From the NCBI RefSeq assembly GCF_949987515.2, contig NC_082688.1, positions 79,302,731-79,366,730 of the forward strand: a stretch of 64,000 bases of DNA, in the 5' to 3' direction. The notes below the pieces were generated by a model, which saw only the letters and a list, made by a program, of their open reading frames with translations, was not told the origin of the DNA and ran no database searches. This stretch comes from Delphinus delphis. Its lineage: Eukaryota; Chordata; Mammalia; Artiodactyla; Delphinidae. This document shows, one piece after another, positions 58,751 through 64,000 of the stretch. Both the position numbers and the translations under genes were made by a program. Position 1 is the stretch's first letter; each line of letters opens with the position of its first letter.

Positions 58751-60080
58751 CAGATCAATAGGACAAAACAGAGAGCCCAGAACTAGAGTCATACAAATAT
58801 GCCCAACTGACTTTTGACAAAGGTACAAAAACCATTTAATGGAGGAAAGATTGCCTTTCCAATAAATGGTGCTGAAGCAATTGAGCATCTATCAGCAAAA
58901 ACAAGAAAAAGAAACATATAAAATTAAACCAAAATGGATCACAGACTTAAATGTAAACTGTAAAACTATAAAACTTTTAGAAAAAGGAAAACAGGAAAAA
59001 AATTTTTATAATACAGGTCTAGGTAAAGAGTTCTTAGACTTGACACCAAAAGCATGATCCATGAAAGGAAAACTTGATAAGTTGAACTTCATCAACATTT
59101 TTAAACTTTTGCTCTACAAAAGACCCTGTTAAGAGAACGAAAAGACAAGCTACAGACTGAGAGAAAATATTTGCAAACCACATATCTGACAAAGGACCAG
59201 TATATAATGAATTTTCAAATCTCAAAAGTAAAAAAAATCAACAGTCCAATCTCAGAAAGTGGGCAAAAGGCATAAACAGACATTTCACTAAAGAAGATAC
59301 ACAGACTGCAGATGAGCACATGAAAAGATGTTCAACATCAATAGCCACTAGGGAAATGAAATTAAAACCATGATGAGTTATCACTACATATCTATCAGAA
59401 TAGCTAAAAAAAGAAACAAAACAGTGACAACATCAAATGCAGGTGAGGATGTAGAGAAAGTTATTCATACATTGCTGGTGTGAATGTAAAATGGTGCAGC
59501 CACTCTGGAAAACAGTGTGGCAGTTTTGCAAAAAAACCTAAATTTTCAAATTATCCAGCTAGAGCACTCCTAGCCCAGAGAAATGAAGACATGCTCACAC
59601 AAAAAAAACATATACATGAGTGTTTATCAAAGCTTTCTTTGCAAAAACTGGAAACAACCCAGATGTCCTTCAGTGGGTGAATGGTTAAACTGTGGTATAT
59701 CCATCCTACAGACTACTACTCAGAAATAAAAAGGAATAAACTATTGATAAATACAAAATACTAAATGAATCACGAGAGAATTGTGCTGAGTGGAAAAAAA
59801 TTATCAAAGGTTGCATACTGGATGGTTCCATTTATCGGCCAGGAGTTAAGGAAAGAGTTGCCTTAGAAGGGAATTGGGTGTGGCTAAAAAAGAGCAACAT
59901 GGGGGATTCCTTGCGATGATGGGAATGTTCTGCATCTGGACTGTGTCAGTGCCCATATCCTGGTTACGATATCGTCTTATAGTTTGGGGTAAAGGGTATA
60001 TGAGATCTCTCTATGCTATTTCTTACAACTGCATGGGAATCTACAATTATCTCAAAATAAAAAGCTTAATCACACACATT

Positions 60081-60084
<4 letters not shown>

Positions 60085-60130
<46 letters not shown>
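60085..60130. repeat. (CA)n microsatellite
   Basis: About 22 CA units just after the L1 A-rich end. Confidence 0.97.
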
Positions 60131-60132
<2 letters not shown>

Positions 60133-60454
60133 ATGCCTAGTTTGCCAGGAAGCCATGCCTCTATACTTGATAACTCAGGAGCTCATTAAACTTGTGACTC
60201 TAAGCAGGGACTCAGAACTTCACGCCCAGGCTGTGTTGTCCAAACTCACCATCTCTCCGACAAACATTGCTTTGATATTATGTCACTGGAAATAGAGTGA
60301 GCCTTGATTTTCTGTAGAGCTCACTAAGTAATATTTGTCAGCTGATCTGCCTATTTGGGTGGTTGTTCTGACTTGATGTCATGCTGTACTATGAGCTCCT
60401 GAACAAAATCTATATCTCAGCAGTTTGTTTCTGCATCAGTTACCATCCTAGCCC

Positions 60455-60598
60455 CAAACAGTGGCTGTCAACCATGGCTGAACGTTAGAATTGCCTGGGA
60501 AGTGAGTAATTCAGTCAGCTGGGGCTGAGACGCAAGCATTATTTAGAAGATCACCAGGAGATCCACATGCTGCCAGAGTTGAGAGCCATTGGTCCAAA
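60455..60598 (+). mobile_element. MER5A-type hAT element
   Basis: Begins aacagtggctgtcaaccatg and ends agttgagagccattgg, with 'gttagaattgcctgggaagt' and 'atcaccaggagatccacatg' in between. Near full length with inverted ends. Confidence 0.82.
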
Positions 60599-61269
60599 AC
60601 AAATAGACAAAAAACCACCACCATATTAAAAAGAAAATGGCTAATGATCATAGATGTAAAAAATAACAGTCAATATTGGCAAAGATGGATGAGGAGAAAC
60701 CTCCATTCTCATTCATTGCTAAAGAGAGAATAAAATAATTTCCAGACCTTTCTGAAGGGCAATTTGACATCTCTATGGAAATATTCCAACGAATATGGGG
60801 GAGACACCGGCATCCTGGAGGGAGCCAGAGAGAGAGCTCCAGGGAGGAGGTCAGCCGCCCCCACAGGTGTGCTCCATTAGCAGCCTGACCCTCAGGCAGC
60901 AGCTTGTGAAGTATGAAGAGGCCTCTTTGAGGGAAAGGCAAACATAAGCTTTTCCAGCGGCTCCATCTGTGCTGAGCTGGGGGGAGTTGGGGGGGAGCAG
61001 ATAGTCACAGCAACTCCTTTTCAAAAACTGTTTCTTGGTCCCTTTAATCTTGCCTCAGGTGGTTTCTTGGCTGCTCCTCCCATGATGAGCAACCGTTTGA
61101 ATCTGCCCTTTGGAACTCAGGGAAGGTCATGGAGGCTTGAGTCTTGCCTACAAGAAACAGGGGACAAAAAGGCTTCCATGCCCAGAAGCCCCACAGAGTC
61201 CTGCTCGGTTTCAAAAATACTGGAAAAAAGAGTTGTATGTGATCAAGATTTTCTAAGATTAGATTAAAT
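60599..61269. other. Mixed sequence containing the donor of the 61.8-kb inverted insertion
   Basis: 60640-60790 is vaguely L1 ORF2-like ('aacagtcaatattggcaaag'). 60645-60701 is the donor of the inverted copy at 61775-61827. 60790-60990 is unusually GC-rich for this window. No gene recognised. Confidence 0.45.
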
Positions 61270-62095
61270 TTAGTTGGGTAAATGGATTTTGTTGGGAGAG
61301 GTCTGGGGCAAGACTGGATTTGGTCTCTCCCTCCAAAGTTTTCTTGAAATGCTACTTTTAATAGCAGATGTATGAGTTTCTTTGCCTTGAAGTGTATTTG
61401 CTTTTGAAATCTCTTTTAACTTTGGTTAAGGAATAAGTATTGTCTCACAGTGACCTATGATCTTATTTGACCAAGTGTTTAAAAACTTTTTGACAAACTT
61501 CCCAAATATCAAATGTTAAATTTCTTTTGACTTCCAGTTAAGTTTGGGATGCTTTAGTGGGCCCCTGCGGTATCTCAAAGAAAAATATTTAACTAGGATT
61601 ATTTCGTATGTTAAATTAAATGTAATCACATACGTACTGTTTCTTAGTTTGCTCTACAGTCTTGTCTCTGAGATGCCAAGTCCCATTGGCTTTCTGAGCT
61701 GGGGGACCTGCCTCACAGGTGGCAGTCTTAAAAGTTGGGGTATTCAATGTTGGGTCCAAGCCCTTCACTCCTCAGGTTTCTCCTCATCTTTGCCAATATT
61801 GGCTGTTATTTTTTATATCTATGATCAAGGTCCAAGCCCTTCACTCCTCAGGGAGAAACTGGGAGTTGTAAGCTCCCACCCAAGTGTAGGTCACTGTGTC
61901 AGGGGTGAGGTTTATAGTAAGAGTGTATCTCAGCCTTTCCTACCCTTTTTGATGTGGGTATTTTCTCATTCACAGTGTGTAGTTGTTGTTCAGCTAATGT
62001 CTGGATTTCTTTTAGAAGGAATTGCTCCACGTGTAGCTGTAGATTTCATGTCCATGGGAGGAGGTGAATTCAGGAGCCTCCTGTGATGCCATCTT
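61270..62095 (-). mobile_element. L1 5' UTR fragment, reverse orientation
   Basis: Read on the minus strand from 62095 it starts 'aagatggcatcacaggaggc' and continues 'tgaattcacctcctcccatg', the start of an L1 5' UTR. The 180-codon plus-strand frame across it (61544-62086) is antisense to this L1 and is not a gene. An inverted insertion lies inside at 61775-61828. Confidence 0.72.
61753..61852. repeat. 24-bp direct repeat flanking an inverted copy of distant sequence
   Basis: 61753-61776 and 61829-61852 are identical 24-mers (both start ggtccaagcccttcac). The DNA at 61775-61827 is the reverse complement of 60645-60701, with two substitutions and a 4-bp deletion. Confidence 0.95.
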
Positions 62096-62518
62096 GCATT
62101 GGAACTGTCCCCTTTTCATTCCTTAAAATCAACAGTGTGGCTCTCTGCCCTTAAAGATAGGTGGTACTTGACCAGCTCTGCTGGCATTAGGGCTCCCAGG
62201 ATCTTTCTTTATTAATTCATACAAATGCATGTGAATCTATAATTATCTCAATAAAAATTTCAATTAAAAAAATGCATGACTAGTCACACAGTTCATCAGA
62301 GTTGATCATCCTAACAGAATCATATATACCAATTGTATGATGAAATTTATGCTACAGCTCTTACATAGTTCACTTCACTTTTTTTTGCAGTATATTTATG
62401 TTTAGGTGACTCATTTCTGTGACACTTTATTTCTTCAGCTGTTAATTTTTGGTGTTTCTTCCCCTACTATGACTAACTTTTCTGTTGTTTATTGCTAATG
62501 GTACTTTTATCTCTTTGT

Positions 62519-62730
62519 CTTTCTTTTGTTTGTTTTTTGCGGTACGCGGGCCCTTCACTGCCGCGGCCTCTCCCATTGCGGAGCACAGGCTCCGGACGCG
62601 CAGGCTCAGCGGCCATGGCTCACGGGCCCAGCCGCTCTGCGGCATGTGAGATCCTCCCGGACCAGGGCACGAACCCGTGTCCCCTGCGTCGGCAGGCGGA
62701 CTCTCAACCACTGCACCACCAGGGAAGCCC
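62519..62730 (-). mobile_element. CHR-type SINE, short class
   Basis: Nearly consensus short-class body. The flanks tctctttgt (62510-62518) and tctctttgt (62731-62739) are identical. Confidence 0.96.
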
Positions 62731-62874
62731 TCTCTTTGTTTTTTATTGTTTCATCATAAAAGAACTTTAAAATCTGCAGTAAAATAGCTTTCCAAACAAA
62801 GAAAAGAACTGAATATAGCATACTAGAAATAAACATGAAAATTCCTGCCCAGGGTACTTGGTCATTCATTTTTA

Positions 62875-63270
62875 ACAGTGCCAAGCACTATTCTAGGTAC
62901 CAAAGATACAATAGTAAATTGAAGTCCCTGCCTTCATGAAGGTCACAATCACCCAGGTTAGAAAGAAAAGCAAATAAGTATGTAATATAATATCATACTA
63001 AATACCATAAAAAAATGCATCAGGGTAATTGTTCATAGAGAATGATAGGGGTTCTAATGTAGATAGAGTGGTGGCCCTACACAGCTTGTCTGAAGAGACA
63101 ACATTTGAGCAGAGATCTGAATTACATAGTAGAGAATATATGGTATGTAGCTCATAGTTGTCAAGAGAAAAATCAATACTGGCTCTTCTCAGACAGATGC
63201 TTATTAATTCTTGATTCCCAGAGGAATTAATAGAGAAATGGGTCCTCAATCGAACTTCTTTATCTTTCAA
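62875..63270 (-). repeat. L2 LINE 3' end
   Basis: 'agtgccaagcactattctag', 'aagtccctgccttcatgaag', 'caacatttgagcagagatct'. A reversed L2 3' end, decayed. Confidence 0.7.
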
Positions 63271-64000
63271 TCCAAAGGCTAAGACATTTGGTTAGATGAA
63301 AAAGGGTCAAATACGTAACACCCCATTCTTTTTTCTTTTTTCTTTCTTAGACAAGATACATTTATTGTCTCAGAAACACATAGCCAACTAAACAATGTGG
63401 ACAATAATTCTTTAGTAGTTTGATGCATGAAAATTGTTATTGGTCTGCTACCACTAGTTCTATCGTGATTCTTTTTTTTTTTTTAACATCTTTATTGGAT
63501 TAATGCCCCATTCGTTCATTCTCCTTTCCTTTGATAATTTTTAAAAGCTTGTCTAACTCTAAAAGGAAAAAAAAAAGCACCATTTTAATGAACATTGCAA
63601 TTAAGAGATGCATCCCCAGGAAACTAACACCCTTTGAGCTGCTGTGATGTTGGCCTTTTCCTGATTTGAGGTCAATCAAGTTATGGTGTCTCCCAGGGAA
63701 ATTCCTGCATGTAAAATTGTTGGACTCACTCTGGCTTCCCTAAATCCTCCTAAGGAGCTCAATCTGCAGATCAGAGCAGGCTACTCCTTTTCAATTAACT
63801 CTTTCAGACTCAGTCATTGTCTTTGTCTTTATTTATGTCAAATGATGCTCCCTGTGGAGACAGGCAGCCGGTTATTCTGAGCTAACTCAGATAATCCTTA
63901 TTAAAATAACCTCCTCCCTTGAGCAAATCCATCCATCAGCTTCACCTTGATAGGACCCTGTCACATAGGTCTGGTGTCACCTCTGGGTCCCAAATGGTAG
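63271..64000. other. Unassigned sequence with an L1-tail-like scrap
   Basis: 63471-63500, 'tttttaacatctttattgga', resembles only the last bases of a reversed young L1 tail. Otherwise nothing recognised. Confidence 0.35.

Larger units (their letters stand above)
56869..60071 (+). mobile_element. Old L1 with 5' UTR, internal deletion and an insertion
   Basis: Starts with an L1 5' UTR ('gagaagatggagtagacaca', 'ctcctgctaagtacaactga'). At about 57430 it jumps directly into ORF2 ('atgcagaaaaagcaatcgac', 'gtctactcttaccaccctta', 'tttgcagatgacattattgt'), so ORF1 and the first part of ORF2 are missing. ORF2 continues to 59760, interrupted at 58425-58750. The end is A-rich at about 60060. All frames are broken; the element cannot move. 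Confidence 0.82.

Noticed and set aside
61544..62086. 180-codon plus-strand open frame, the longest in the window
   Set aside because: It is antisense to L1 5' UTR sequence and runs through the inverted insertion. No protein motif.
63471..63500. Possible extreme-truncated L1 insertion
   Set aside because: Only about 25 bases match a reversed L1 tail and no target-site duplication could be seen.

Overview
This is a piece of mammalian nuclear DNA, and I infer that it comes from a cetacean, probably a toothed whale. The main evidence is 16 tRNA-derived CHR-type SINEs. Each starts (sense strand) near GGGCTTCCCTGGTGGCGCAG, has RNA polymerase III box A and box B-like stretches, and ends in an A-rich tail. 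Seven belong to a short, well-conserved class that I associate with whales and dolphins; others belong to a longer class and an older class. Young LINE-1 tails of cetartiodactyl type, L2, MIR and MER5A relics and (CA)n microsatellites fit the same picture. There are no bacterial features.

I find no intact protein-coding gene and no rRNA or tRNA gene. The reading frames present are short, and many lie inside LINE, SINE or LTR sequence. The window is best read as intergenic DNA or the inside of a very long intron. No undescribed gene system was found.

Layout. 1-10 kb: L2, an ERV class I LTR, another LTR family, old and young L1 and four SINEs. 10-20 kb: mostly unassigned sequence with a (CA)n tract, a duplicated hairpin unit, one SINE and one old L1. 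20-27 kb: L2 in both orientations, broken by three young L1 insertions, and one SINE. 27-31.2 kb: a long decayed class I endogenous retrovirus with a probable 3' LTR. 31-42 kb: a hAT DNA transposon inside a MIR, a MER5A split by a SINE, and three LTRs. 42-50 kb: L1 sequence of several ages. 50-56 kb: MIR, L2 and a small DNA element inside an L2. 56-62 kb: a decayed L1 with an unrelated insert, then an L1 5' end in the opposite orientation. 62-64 kb: a SINE and an L2.

The most interesting signals are rearrangement scars. At 61753-61852 an inverted copy of a segment lying 1.1 kb away sits between two identical 24-base repeats. A perfect 11-bp hairpin has been created inside one SINE (1871-1898). 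A hairpin-bearing unit is duplicated at 13551-13696. All three suggest local replication template switching. Family assignments come from remembered consensus sequences; no database search was run.
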